NCBI RefSeq assembly: GCF_011046555.1
Contig: NZ_CP049246.1
Coordinates: 3,844,001-3,908,000, forward strand
Origin: Sphingobacterium lactis
GTDB taxonomy: Bacteria; Bacteroidota; Bacteroidia; Sphingobacteriales; Sphingobacteriaceae
Reading direction: 5' to 3'
Length of the DNA: 64,000 nucleotides
Shown: positions 45,741-54,781 of the stretch, one piece after another
Layout of the letters: each line of letters begins with the position of its first letter
Position numbering within the stretch: position 1 is the stretch's first letter
The notes under the pieces: generated by a model
The model's database searches: none
Seen by the model: the letters and a program-made list of their open reading frames with translations, nothing else
Told to the model about the DNA's origin: nothing
Program-made: the position numbers and the translations under genes

Positions 45741-46160
45741 AATGAGTTTAAATTTTTCATTTTATTAGGTAAGTAAGCAACAAGATGGATTATATATAGC
45801 TTATAACCAAAAGATTGATAACAAATTGTTCAAACTTATTATTAAATCATTAGATTCTGATATTATTAAATTTTAAACTATTTGTTAATCCTAAACTTTG
45901 AGTACAGATGATTTACCTCTTTGGTTAAGTTTATATTTAGGTTTGTGAAATACACACGAGGAAGTTTAATAAGGGTGATCTACGAAATGAACTGCATCTT
46001 TTTACCTTAAATAGATTTTTTTAGATAGAGATGTCAATTTAATCAATGGAATGATAGTCACACGTCTTTTTAAATATTTGAGTTTACACACATTAGCAAT
46101 GCCATATAAATTGAATTAAATTATACCCTTATCTATAATAGTTTCTGCAACTATTGGAAA
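45741..46160. other. AT-rich gene-free stretch
   Basis: About 420 bp upstream of the paralog array and beyond the greA terminator. It is very AT-rich, with no ORF above about 60 codons and no convincing RNA structure or promoter pair. It probably contains the promoter of the array, but nothing can be pinned down. Confidence 0.4.
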
Positions 46161-46163
46161 TAA

Positions 46164-46199
46164 AAAAATCCCTTTTAAATTTCTTTAAAAGGGATTTTT
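46164..46199 (-). terminator. Intrinsic terminator of greA
   Basis: A perfect 16-bp stem (46164-46179 with 46184-46199, 4-nt loop) with A-tracts and T-tracts at its base, so it can work in both directions. It starts 55 bp after the greA stop. Confidence 0.8.
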
Positions 46200-46253
46200 A
46201 ATAGTTTATTGAGGTTTTGGCGGTTATGGCATACCGCACATAACCTTATAATC

Positions 46254-46727
46254 TTATCGGGAAATCTCTAAAACTTCCAATTCCATCTGACCTGCAGGCA
46301 CTTCCACCTTGGCGATATCGCCAACCTGAAGACCCAAAAGCCCTTGTGCAATCGGCGATTTCACGGAAATCTTACCCGCTTTCAAATCAGCCTCCGTTTC
46401 GGACACCAATTGATAGGACATCACTGCCCCAGTTTTCTTATTCTTGATCTTTACAAAAGATAAGGCCAATACCTTGGATGTATCCAGGTTGGACTCGTCG
46501 ATAATGCGTGCTGAAGCCAATACCTCTTCCAATTTGGCAATCTTTGCCTCGTGAAGACCCTGTGCTTCTTTTGCAGCATCGTATTCTGCATTTTCTGAAA
46601 GGTCACCCTTGTCCCTTGCTTCCGCAATGGCTTTGGCTATGTTCGCACGCCCCTCAGTTTTAAGGTACTGCAATTCTTCTTTTAACTTGGTTAAACCTTC
46701 TTCTGTGTAATAAGTTACTTCTGCCAT
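46254..46727 (-). CDS. greA: Transcription elongation factor GreA
   Basis: A 157-residue protein: N-terminal coiled coil (YYTEEGLTKLKEELQYLK, with acidic tip DKGDLSENAEYDAAKEAQG) and C-terminal FKBP-like domain (YQLVSETEADLKAGKISVKSPIAQGLLG). GreA reactivates backtracked RNA polymerase by stimulating transcript cleavage. Length matches the family (158). Single gene with its own terminator. Confidence 0.97.
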   Translation of the reverse strand: MAEVTYYTEEGLTKLKEELQYLKTEGRANIAKAIAEARDKGDLSENAEYDAAKEAQGLHEAKIAKLEEVLASARIIDESNLDTSKVLALSFVKIKNKKTGAVMSYQLVSETEADLKAGKISVKSPIAQGLLGLQVGDIAKVEVPAGQMELEVLEISR

Positions 46728-46776
46728 AATATAAACTTTTTACTATCGCTAACTTTAGCTGTTATTAATAATTAAA

Positions 46777-46828
46777 CAAAAAAAAAGACAAGACCACACT
46801 ATCCTCTGACGGGACAACATGGTCTTGC
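46777..46828 (-). terminator. Intrinsic terminator after the response regulator gene
   Basis: An 8-bp stem (46789-46796 with 46820-46827) with a long loop, followed on the minus strand by a run of T (complement of 46777-46786). It lies 41 bp after the response regulator stop. Confidence 0.7.
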
Positions 46829-46868
46829 TCTTCTGACGAAGATAAATAATTAATTTTAATAAAACAAA

Positions 46869-47579
46869 TTACTCAGCTTCTTCTTCCGTATCTTCCTGAA
46901 TGAATCTGTAACCTAAGCCACGAACGGTCTGTAGGTAATGTGGTTTATCTGGATTTGTCTCAATTTTCTTGCGCAGGCGCACCACGTGCATATCCAATGT
47001 ACGCGTATTCACATTGGAGCTGTACCCCCAAACGACTTCCATCAGCTCTTCACGCGTGATATCACGGCCTTTGTTCTGCAGGAAGTGCAAGAGGATCCGG
47101 TTCTCCAAAATGGTCAACTCGATTTTCTTGCCATCGCGGATCAGGGAATGTACATTCGGGTGATGCTCCGTATCGCCGAAGTAATAGACCTCATTCTGGG
47201 TCTTCGGCACAAAGAAACGCACTTTATTCTCGATCATGGCCACCAGCACATCCATATTGAACGGCTTGGTGATATAATCCGTAACACCGTAGCTGTAGGC
47301 ATCGATCTTATCGATATCCTGGGATTTCGCCGTCATCATGATAATGATGTTCTCAAAGCCACCCTTACGAAGCGACTCACAGACTTCAATACCCTCCTTG
47401 CCCGGCAACATCCAATCCAATAATACGATATCTGGTTTCTGTTCCAAGATCACCTTCTCCGCATCTAGACCATCACTGGACTGAATCACCTGAAAGTTCT
47501 CCGTTTGCAGGCGATGGCTAACCAGAAACCTCAGGTTATCATCATCCTCTACTACTGCAATTGTTATATCTTTATTCAT
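46869..47579 (-). CDS. OmpR-family response regulator
   Basis: A 236-residue two-component regulator. Receiver domain with acidic pocket VVEDDD, phosphoacceptor D55 (IVLLDWMLPG), MMTAKS and the TKPF lysine; C-terminal winged helix (ILENRILLHFLQNKGRDIT, RTLDMHVVRLRKKIE, LQTVRGLGYRF). The frame is open 57 bp further, but the ATG at 47577-47579 gives the normal N-terminus. It follows the histidine kinase gene after 13 bp and is its evident partner. Target genes are unknown. Confidence 0.94.
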   Translation of the reverse strand: MNKDITIAVVEDDDNLRFLVSHRLQTENFQVIQSSDGLDAEKVILEQKPDIVLLDWMLPGKEGIEVCESLRKGGFENIIIMMTAKSQDIDKIDAYSYGVTDYITKPFNMDVLVAMIENKVRFFVPKTQNEVYYFGDTEHHPNVHSLIRDGKKIELTILENRILLHFLQNKGRDITREELMEVVWGYSSNVNTRTLDMHVVRLRKKIETNPDKPHYLQTVRGLGYRFIQEDTEEEAE

Positions 47580-47592
47580 AGTAATCTTTGAA

Positions 47593-49257
47593 TTATTTCG
47601 GAAAAACCAATGTGAAGGTCGTCCCTTCACCCTCAATACTCTGAACTTTGATCTCCCCGCCCATAAATTCAGTAATTTCTTTACAAAATGCTAAGCCTAG
47701 TCCAACACTACCGCCTTGATTGAATTGATTCTTGACGCGGTAGAACTTCTTGAAGATATTCTTCAGCTCGTTCTTGTTGATACCAATACCCTGATCGCTG
47801 AATTTCATTACAAAATTCTTCTTCGATTGCTCCACACTAATATCTATAAATTTTCTCGAAACTTCTGAATATTTATAAGCATTATCAATTAAATTCTGAA
47901 ACACCGAGTGTAATAATACTGGATCTGTGTACATCTTGCTATCCACATCGATATTCGATGTCAGTGTCAGATCCGGGTATTTTATTCGATTGGCTTCAAA
48001 TACTTCCTCGCAAAAACTGTTCAAATCCACATACTCGCCCTTGAATTTCAAACTTCTATTTTCTATCTGCGTGAAAGACAGGAGCTTATTCATCAAATTA
48101 TTTAATTTATCAGCTTCCTGATCCAAGATCTTGCCGTACATCCCACGCTCCTGATCGGACAGTTTCTCGGCACTTCGGATATTATTCCCCGCAATTTTGA
48201 TCACACTCACCGGAGTCTTGAACTCATGCGTCAGGTTATTGATGAAATCATACTGCAACTGGAACAGCCTGCTGTTGATCGAAATATTTCTGTATATCAG
48301 GTAAACGATCAATAACAGAATAACGTATAGTAACGATACCCCCAGCACCACCGGGAAGAAACGCCGGTTGATCTCACCCAACAGGAATTTCTCTGATGAA
48401 TCAAACTGCAATTTGTATTCCGAAAATGCACCTGGCAACGGCATATCCGTTGAAAGGTATGCCTTTTCTTCCAGTACATTCGGATCGGCAATAGCTTTGA
48501 TACGGATATTTTCATACAGCCGTGGCTGATTGTTCTCGATTTTGATCTTTAGCGGATTCACCTTGTACACGAACAGATCCTGATCAAAGGCCACCGGCAA
48601 GGATGCTGCCGTGGTATCCTCCATGAGGGTCTTGTACGCCCGAAGCGCATTGATACGCGGGATGTTCAGGTAGGTAATCTTTCCCGGCACGGTATTGTAG
48701 AAAATCCGATAGATATCGTTCTCCGTAAGGGAGGTGGAATCATCCAGGACATCCAGGAAATTCACCATCTTAATGGCCATGTTGTTGAAATCATCCGATG
48801 TCGGGCGGTTCTCGGAGGCCGAAATACGCCCCCTGATCAGTTTATTCTCCTCATCCAAACGGAAGGAGGAAATGGTACGTGGATAGATCAATAGATTCTG
48901 GAAGCGGACCCCACGCCCGGCCATATTCTGATTGGTAAAGAGGACATCGTAGAAGACCACTTCCTCCACAAAAGGATTCTTCCGTAGGATTTTCTCCGAA
49001 TAGCTCAGGGCATGGACGGAATCCAGGTAACCCTGATAATTGGATACTTCCGAGATATCGTTGTTAAAAAAGCTGTTGAACGGTTTAAGGGTGGCATCGA
49101 AGACATCTACCTTCCGGTTGGAAAACTCCGATTCCACGAAATTCGACATCATGCTCCGCGCCAAGAACACCGAAATGATGTACAGCACGGTCAAAAAGGC
49201 CACAAAGGCTATCAAGAGACCAATGTTCTTCCTGTATTTACTTGCCTTTTTTATCAT
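47593..49257 (-). CDS. Membrane sensor histidine kinase
   Basis: A 554-residue kinase: TM1 at about 11-33, a large periplasmic sensor region (about 34-299), TM2 at about 300-323, then HisKA with H344 in NLTHEFKTP, and HATPase with LIDNAYKYSE (N box), FSDQGIGI (G1), FKKFYRV (F box) and GLGLAFCKEI (G2). The sensor region shows no named domain that I recognise. It starts 6 bp after the stop of a dead S9-peptidase-like lipoprotein gene and ends 13 bp before the regulator. Confidence 0.93.
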   Translation of the reverse strand: MIKKASKYRKNIGLLIAFVAFLTVLYIISVFLARSMMSNFVESEFSNRKVDVFDATLKPFNSFFNNDISEVSNYQGYLDSVHALSYSEKILRKNPFVEEVVFYDVLFTNQNMAGRGVRFQNLLIYPRTISSFRLDEENKLIRGRISASENRPTSDDFNNMAIKMVNFLDVLDDSTSLTENDIYRIFYNTVPGKITYLNIPRINALRAYKTLMEDTTAASLPVAFDQDLFVYKVNPLKIKIENNQPRLYENIRIKAIADPNVLEEKAYLSTDMPLPGAFSEYKLQFDSSEKFLLGEINRRFFPVVLGVSLLYVILLLIVYLIYRNISINSRLFQLQYDFINNLTHEFKTPVSVIKIAGNNIRSAEKLSDQERGMYGKILDQEADKLNNLMNKLLSFTQIENRSLKFKGEYVDLNSFCEEVFEANRIKYPDLTLTSNIDVDSKMYTDPVLLHSVFQNLIDNAYKYSEVSRKFIDISVEQSKKNFVMKFSDQGIGINKNELKNIFKKFYRVKNQFNQGGSVGLGLAFCKEITEFMGGEIKVQSIEGEGTTFTLVFPK

Positions 49258-49263
49258 TAATCT

Positions 49264-51150
49264 TTATTTCAGGTATTCACCAAGGAAATTCTCGATCTCC
49301 ATATAGTATTCCACGATATTCTCTTCATTCTTGAACCGCTTGCCTTCATCCTTCTTGAAGAAATAACGGACAGGTATACCATTCCCTTTCAATTTCCCAA
49401 CGAATTGGTTGGCATCCGTTACGGAACTGTACTTATCCAGTCCGCCCTGAAAGAACAGCACCGGTATACGGACCTTATCTGCATGGAAAATTGGCGAAAT
49501 CGACTGGAATAGCTCCGACTCGGATTCCGGATTGCCAATGATCCGATAGAACAGTTGCACATAATGCTTCAGGTGCGGCGGTATTTCCCTAAAATACGTA
49601 AATAAATTGCTATAACCGGAAGAGGAGATGGCGCATTTGTACAGGGATGGGTTGAATGCGGCAGCATACAATGCAGAATACCCTCCAAAACCAGTTCCCA
49701 TGATGGCAATCCGGTTTTTATCGGCAATCCCCTGATGGATCAACCAGGCGACCCCATCGGTAATATCACTCTGAATCTTTCCACCCCACTCCTTGAATCC
49801 TGCAGACCAAAAATCTTTGCCATAGCCAATGGAACCGCGGTAGTTCACCTGAAACACCGCATATCCCCGATTGGCCAAGAATTGCACTTCGGGATCGAAA
49901 CCCCATTCCGCTCGACGATTCGGACCATCATGCACCAATACAACGACCGGTATATTCTTCTTTTGCCCTTTTGGGTAGGTGATATAGGCGTGAATGTTCT
50001 TGTTGTCCCGGGAAAGGAATTCCACTTCCTCCATCGGGTTGAATGGAATGTTCTTTAATTTCGGATTCTCCTCATTCAGCAGATCCAACACTTTCGTCCT
50101 GCGGTTGTAATAATAGGTCTCCCCTGCATGGATATCGCTGAACACTCGCACGACAAATCCTTCCTGCTGTTTATCCACATCCAGGAAACTGATTTCGGAG
50201 TCTTTGAATTTCTTTTTCAGTTCCTGGTACACTTCCCGGTAGGATGCATTGAATACTTCCTTTTGGTATTTATCGGCAAAGGAACTTACATAAACCATTT
50301 CCTGCAGGTTATGGGAATATCCCTCAATACTGAGGTCCCCCCGCTTATTCTCGTGGATATTCCGCAGTTCCTGACCCGTTGAAGCATCAAACTCCACCAA
50401 CGCCATACGGTCGCGGTTCCTGTTGGAAAAAGCGTAAATATGATCCGTGGATCCCTTCACAAAACCGATGGGATAAAAAAGCGTTTCGAAATCATTGACC
50501 ATAACCTCCTTGAATGGATCTCTTTCGGTACGACGGTACAGCAGGGTTTCCTGCACGCTATCGCTGGTCAGGGCGATACGGACGACCCCATCCGGTGATC
50601 CGATCCAGTTCATGACATTCCCCGGGTTCTTCGCGACCAGTTCTTTGGGACGTCCATCCAGGAAAACACGGTACAAGTCGAACAGTGAGGAATCCCGTGA
50701 GTTCATGCCCACCAGTAGACTGCCGTTATGGGCTTTAATGGGCCCAACCCAGCGCAACTTCGCCTTTTCGGGCTTTAAGAGGGCTTGCCGTTTTTCTGTC
50801 TTGATGTCAATATGGAAGAGTCGCAGACTATCTGCGGACGATTGGGTATTCGAGAAGATGATCCGTTGTTCATCCAGCCAAAAGAAATGCTGGACATTGA
50901 GGTTAACCTGATAGGTAAGCTGCTTCGAGGAATCCGGCTCTTGGAGGTCCAGGATGAAAATATTCTTGCAATGGTCATGCTCCCCCAGATAAGCGATCTT
51001 GCTGCCGTCCGGCGATAGCTTAAAGGAAGTCCTTTCTGGTTTTACAAAAAAGTCCTCGATGGGCACAATTTTCTGATTGCTCTGTTTCTCCTCACACGAT
51101 ACCAACACCAGTAAACAACTCAAAACAGAGAACAATATTCTTAAATTCAT
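49264..51150 (-). CDS. S9-peptidase-like lipoprotein lacking catalytic Ser and His
   Basis: A 628-residue lipoprotein (lipobox LVSC, C19) with the two-part layout of S9 prolyl oligopeptidases: a beta-propeller-like N-terminal half (FKLSPDGSKIAYLG, FFWLDEQRIIFSN) and an alpha/beta-hydrolase half (VVVLVHDGPNRRAEWGF, NYRGSIGYGKDFW). The nucleophile motif GxSxGG reads GTGFGG, with Gly487 in place of Ser (codon GGT). The usual EGHGF histidine motif reads EGKRF (K604). The Asp region keeps D572. It is therefore predicted inactive as a peptidase. It is the first gene of an operon with a sensor kinase and regulator. Confidence 0.85.
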   Translation of the reverse strand: MNLRILFSVLSCLLVLVSCEEKQSNQKIVPIEDFFVKPERTSFKLSPDGSKIAYLGEHDHCKNIFILDLQEPDSSKQLTYQVNLNVQHFFWLDEQRIIFSNTQSSADSLRLFHIDIKTEKRQALLKPEKAKLRWVGPIKAHNGSLLVGMNSRDSSLFDLYRVFLDGRPKELVAKNPGNVMNWIGSPDGVVRIALTSDSVQETLLYRRTERDPFKEVMVNDFETLFYPIGFVKGSTDHIYAFSNRNRDRMALVEFDASTGQELRNIHENKRGDLSIEGYSHNLQEMVYVSSFADKYQKEVFNASYREVYQELKKKFKDSEISFLDVDKQQEGFVVRVFSDIHAGETYYYNRRTKVLDLLNEENPKLKNIPFNPMEEVEFLSRDNKNIHAYITYPKGQKKNIPVVVLVHDGPNRRAEWGFDPEVQFLANRGYAVFQVNYRGSIGYGKDFWSAGFKEWGGKIQSDITDGVAWLIHQGIADKNRIAIMGTGFGGYSALYAAAFNPSLYKCAISSSGYSNLFTYFREIPPHLKHYVQLFYRIIGNPESESELFQSISPIFHADKVRIPVLFFQGGLDKYSSVTDANQFVGKLKGNGIPVRYFFKKDEGKRFKNEENIVEYYMEIENFLGEYLK

Positions 51151-51244
51151 ACTATTTTGTTAGCCTCTCGTCAAATATTATAAAAAAATGGCGTAAAGTT
51201 CAATTTGCAACCTTAATTTTACAGCTTCAATCATTTTTAAAAGC

Positions 51245-51538
51245 ATGTTCCTATACAACGTTTCCCTCATTATTGAAGACAGTATACACCTTGAATTGCT
51301 GGATTACACAAAGAAAGTTCTGCAGCAACACCCTGATTCAACGTTGAAATTATTGAAAATGTTGCATTCGCCACATGAAGGGCAGACCTATTGCCTACAG
51401 GCGGTCGTCAATTCAGAGGTAGATATCGAAGGATTAAGAGAACTGGTGATCCGTAAGATCCAAGAGCAGATCAATGCACGGCATCCGGAAAAGGCATTCC
51501 TGTTCGAGAGCATCATGCAGTATATTCCGCACGATTAA
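51245..51538 (+). CDS. DUF4286 family protein
   Basis: A 97-residue cytoplasmic protein with the family start MFLYNVSLIIEDSI and the EGQTYCLQAVV strand. DUF4286 proteins are small ferredoxin-fold-like proteins of unknown function, common in Bacteroidota. It is a single gene. Its TAA stop (51536-51538) overlaps the stop of the convergent DUF983 gene. Confidence 0.85.
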   Translation: MFLYNVSLIIEDSIHLELLDYTKKVLQQHPDSTLKLLKMLHSPHEGQTYCLQAVVNSEVDIEGLRELVIRKIQEQINARHPEKAFLFESIMQYIPHD

Positions 51539-51942
51539 CCCTTCACCTTCGCTTCCTCTTCCCGTTCTCCATAAAGCCGGGGATCAAAGGTTACTTTCGG
51601 GGAAAGGAAGTGCAGCAGGACCAATCGGGAGTACCGAAGGTTGAACGGTGCAAAGATGACGATCGCCGCAAACAGCACACCGATATACAACCATGGCGAT
51701 TCGCTCTTGGTGATCAGCGCGGTCACCAAGGCCAGCGTCAAGACCTGAGCTACCGAAAAAGCATAGCTCACATACATAGCTGCATAGAAGTAACCCGGTT
51801 CAATTTCGAACTTGAACCCACAGTGCGGGCAATATTCGTGCATCTTCTGCCTCCGGAATCCATAAACCGGCCCGGTGAACATCTTGCCTGTCCGACACTT
51901 CGGACATTTACTCGCTGCTACTGCTTGAATTTTTGAAATCAT
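51535..51942 (-). CDS. DUF983 family membrane protein
   Basis: A 135-residue protein: a zinc-ribbon-like segment with two CxxC pairs (KCPKCRTG, YCPHCGFKFE), then two transmembrane helices (about 52-75 and 83-100) and a cytoplasmic tail. DUF983 proteins often accompany heme-copper oxidase genes, but none is present here. It starts 3 bp after the small CAMC membrane protein gene, so the two are likely co-transcribed. Function unknown. Confidence 0.85.
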   Translation of the reverse strand: MISKIQAVAASKCPKCRTGKMFTGPVYGFRRQKMHEYCPHCGFKFEIEPGYFYAAMYVSYAFSVAQVLTLALVTALITKSESPWLYIGVLFAAIVIFAPFNLRYSRLVLLHFLSPKVTFDPRLYGEREEEAKVKG

Positions 51943-51945
51943 CCT

Positions 51946-52233
51946 TTATTCTTCCGTGGATTTAGCAATCGACAAGGTATTGGGATTCGAGGAAGTCCTG
52001 AATTTCTTGTACCAAAGGAAGCCGACACCAGCGGCAATCAGGAACGGCATCGCTAAGAGGAACAGAATTCCGTCGTTTAACCCCTTACCCTGGGTATTGC
52101 CTTCCTTGGTGCTGTTTTCTGCGTTCAATGTACACATGGCACACTGCGCCGAACTGGCTTGCGGAACAGCCATGAATGTCATGCTCAATACGAATACCAG
52201 CACAGCATTGCGAATTAATTGCTTGAAAGTCAT
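51946..52233 (-). CDS. Small CxxC membrane protein
   Basis: A 95-residue protein with an N-terminal signal (residues about 1-29), then QCAMCTLNAENSTKEG with a CxxC facing the periplasm, a KGLNDGILFLLAMP segment and one transmembrane helix. The pattern is common in Bacteroidota next to DUF983, but the function is not known. The frame is open to 52260, but the -7 element TATCTTTG (52238-52245) lies inside that extension. The ATG at 52231-52233 is therefore the start, 4 nt after the promoter element. Confidence 0.7.
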   Translation of the reverse strand: MTFKQLIRNAVLVFVLSMTFMAVPQASSAQCAMCTLNAENSTKEGNTQGKGLNDGILFLLAMPFLIAAGVGFLWYKKFRTSSNPNTLSIAKSTEE

Positions 52234-52237
52234 AGGG

Positions 52238-52245
52238 CAAAGATA
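52238..52245 (-). promoter_or_regulatory. -7 element of the CxxC protein gene (leaderless)
   Basis: Reads TATCTTTG on the minus strand, an exact consensus match. Only 4 nt separate it from the ATG. Confidence 0.5.
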
Positions 52246-52265
52246 CGGTTTAATATCCAAAAATC

Positions 52266-52967
52266 TTAGAAATCTCCCTTCAGAAGTACATTGAATTTCT
52301 CCCAGAATCCGTCTTCGGGCAGGGAGGCTTTTATGGTCATCTCCTCTTCTTTGATGGGATGGGTAAAGGTAAGCGACCTGGAGTGCAAACAGATGGTTCT
52401 GCGGTGGCTGCCCCGTTGGTATCCATATTTATTGTCTCCCACGATCGGGCATCCCATAAACGACAGTTGACTGCGGATCTGGTGCGTCCGACCTGTTAGC
52501 GGATTGATCTTCAACAGGTAATACCCTTCCAAGGTACCTACCACCTCATAGGTCAGTTCGGCATAGCTGCCGTTCTTGACTTCCCGGTCATAAGCTTTGG
52601 TAATCATCTTCTTGCGGTCCCGCAACAGCCAATTCTTCAGGGTACCCTTCTTTTGGGGAGGCATCTCCCGAACGACGGCCAGATAGGTTTTGGTAACCTT
52701 CCGGTCGTGAAAGAGTCGATTCATCCGATCCAAGCCCTTGCTGGTCTTGGCGAACAGGATCATACCGCTGACCGGGCGATCCAATCGATGGATAACACCC
52801 AGGAATGCCCCATTGGGTTTATTGTATTTTTTTGCCAGATAGTCCTTCACCATATCCTCCATCGACGCATCCCCGGAGACATCTACCTGCACAATATCCC
52901 CACCCCGCTTATTGATCGCGATCAGGTGGTTATCTTCATAGAGGACATCTTGATCTGTAATTGCCAT
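52266..52967 (-). CDS. RluA-family pseudouridine synthase
   Basis: A 233-residue enzyme converting uridine to pseudouridine in rRNA or tRNA. The catalytic motif is HRLDRPVSGM (Asp). It is followed by KTYLAVV, NPLTGRTHQIRSQL and GDNKYGYQ, all typical of the RluA group. There is no S4 domain. The open frame begins at a TTG (52976); the ATG at 52965-52967 is preferred. The RNA target cannot be assigned. It ends 33 bp before the small CxxC protein gene start. Confidence 0.9.
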   Translation of the reverse strand: MAITDQDVLYEDNHLIAINKRGGDIVQVDVSGDASMEDMVKDYLAKKYNKPNGAFLGVIHRLDRPVSGMILFAKTSKGLDRMNRLFHDRKVTKTYLAVVREMPPQKKGTLKNWLLRDRKKMITKAYDREVKNGSYAELTYEVVGTLEGYYLLKINPLTGRTHQIRSQLSFMGCPIVGDNKYGYQRGSHRRTICLHSRSLTFTHPIKEEEMTIKASLPEDGFWEKFNVLLKGDF

Positions 52968-53001
52968 ACTACGCAAATCCCTTCTTAATTACCAATGGCT
53001 T

Positions 53002-53991
53002 TTATTTCGTGGTATCTTGAGCAGCAGCCTCTTCTTTGGCTTTTTTCTTGAAAAACCCGCGCAGTAGGAAGTTGCTCTGCAAAGCTTCCATGTTCTCATC
53101 CAATTTCTCGGTACTGGTATTCAGGTTTCTCAGGATCTGCTTGATTTCATTCGCTGCTTCTGGATCATTGGTCAACACTCCGATTGCATTATCCTTATCG
53201 TTCAGGCGTGCCGTTGTTTGATTCAGGTTGGCCATCAGCGCATTGGCAGTCTGCGTAACACCTTGCAACTGCGCTGCCGATTCCCGTAAGCTCGCAAATA
53301 CCGCAGTATCGGTACTCAGCTCATGGATAAGACCCGAATTGTTGTTCAATTTCTTCGTCAGGACAACCAAATTGTTAACAGCTTGATTGGCCTGGCCCAT
53401 GGTGCCATTCAGTGTGGTGATGGATTGCTTCAAGTTAGCAGCAATAGTTTCATCGGTCATCATGGCGCCAACCGCCCCTTTGCCTTCTACCAAATTCTGC
53501 GAAAGTGCCGCAAAGTTCTTCGTGATCTCCACCAAGTTCTCGTTGTTCACCTGCAGCGTGGCCAACATAGCGTCCATACCGCCGGAAACACCGGACTTGA
53601 TCTCGTCGTTGTTCTCGATTGCCGGAACATTTTCCGAACCACCGACCAAACTGATGATCGCATTACCGATCAAACCATCGGAGCTCAGCGTTGCGATGAC
53701 ATCCTTACGGATAAACTTACTTGATTTTTCTTCTACATTCATCACGACCTTCACGTTTTCAACACTCTGAAAACTGATTTCCTTGATGATACCGACCTTC
53801 ACACCCGAGAACCATACGTTATTCCCAACTTTCAAGCCCTTCACATCTTTAAAGTATGTCGTGACAGTCAAGTTCTTACTGAACTTATTCTGTTGCGTTC
53901 CTAGGACCAAAATCCCGGCTATTAAAATGATTAATCCAATGAAGGTAAATAAACCTACTATGATCGATCGTTTTCTTTCTGATGCTGCCAT
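53002..53991 (-). CDS. mlaD: MlaD-type MCE protein
   Basis: A 329-residue periplasmic lipid-binding protein anchored by one N-terminal helix ([22 protein letters not shown]). The MCE domain follows (TTYFKDVKGLKVGNNVWFSGVKVGI, in pieces), then a long helical, Asn/Leu-rich tail (about 150-310). It is the substrate-binding partner of the MlaEF ABC transporter that moves phospholipids between inner and outer membranes. Order on the strand is mlaE, mlaF, mlaD with gaps of 5 and 8 bp. Confidence 0.9.
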   Translation of the reverse strand: MAASERKRSIIVGLFTFIGLIILIAGILVLGTQQNKFSKNLTVTTYFKDVKGLKVGNNVWFSGVKVGIIKEISFQSVENVKVVMNVEEKSSKFIRKDVIATLSSDGLIGNAIISLVGGSENVPAIENNDEIKSGVSGGMDAMLATLQVNNENLVEITKNFAALSQNLVEGKGAVGAMMTDETIAANLKQSITTLNGTMGQANQAVNNLVVLTKKLNNNSGLIHELSTDTAVFASLRESAAQLQGVTQTANALMANLNQTTARLNDKDNAIGVLTNDPEAANEIKQILRNLNTSTEKLDENMEALQSNFLLRGFFKKKAKEEAAAQDTTK

Positions 53992-53999
53992 ATATTCTT

Positions 54000-54776
54000 T
54001 TATACAATAAAATTATAATCATAGAAAGGCTTAACCCTTTCATCTTCTGTGTCAAAAATTTCGGAAAACTTGCCCACGCGTTCAAATTTCCCATCCAAAA
54101 GCATTGCTACCCGATCACCTACCATCTTGGCACAGGCCAAATCGTGGGTAATGATGATCGAAGAAGTTTTATAACGTTCCTGAACCTCATTGATCAGGCT
54201 GTTGATGTCCAAACAGGTGATGGGATCCAAACCGGCTGTCGGTTCATCGTACATCATGATGTCCGGACGCAGGATCAGGGTCCGCGCAATACCGATCCGC
54301 TTGCGCTGTCCACCGGATAGCTCCGAAGGCATCTGGTTGATGGTACGCAAAAGGCCTACCCCATCCAGTACATCCTCCACCTCACGGTTGATTTCTGCAC
54401 GTGTCAGGTTCCGCTTATTCCGGACCAACGGGAATTCCAAGTTCTCCCGAACCGTCATACTGTCGTACAGTGCACTGTTCTGGAAAGAAAAACCGATGCG
54501 CAGGCGCAAAGCGCGCAATTCTTTCTCATTCAGGTCATTCACAACCTCCCCCAGGACATTGATCTGCCCGGAGTCGGGCATCAACAATCCGGAGATCAGT
54601 TTGATCAATACGGACTTACCCGTACCGGAACGACCCAAGACCACCAAGTTCTCGCCATTATATAATTTCAGGTCGACATTCCGCAACACGTGCAGATCCC
54701 CGAAGGATTTGCTCACATTGTCAACATGAATGACGACATCGTTATAATCTATATGTACTGGTTTCTTCTGTTCCAT
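54000..54776 (-). CDS. mlaF: ABC transporter ATP-binding protein MlaF
   Basis: A 258-residue ATPase: Walker A GRSGTGKSVLIKLI, Q-loop SFQNSALYDSMTV, signature LSGGQRKRIGIART, Walker B IMMYDEPTAGLDPIT and switch His in ITHDLACAK. The AGLDPIT and FQNSALYDSMTV phrases are typical of MlaF. It powers the MlaE permease for retrograde phospholipid transport. Middle gene of the operon. Confidence 0.93.
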   Translation of the reverse strand: MEQKKPVHIDYNDVVIHVDNVSKSFGDLHVLRNVDLKLYNGENLVVLGRSGTGKSVLIKLISGLLMPDSGQINVLGEVVNDLNEKELRALRLRIGFSFQNSALYDSMTVRENLEFPLVRNKRNLTRAEINREVEDVLDGVGLLRTINQMPSELSGGQRKRIGIARTLILRPDIMMYDEPTAGLDPITCLDINSLINEVQERYKTSSIIITHDLACAKMVGDRVAMLLDGKFERVGKFSEIFDTEDERVKPFYDYNFIV

Positions 54777-54781
54777 GTCAA

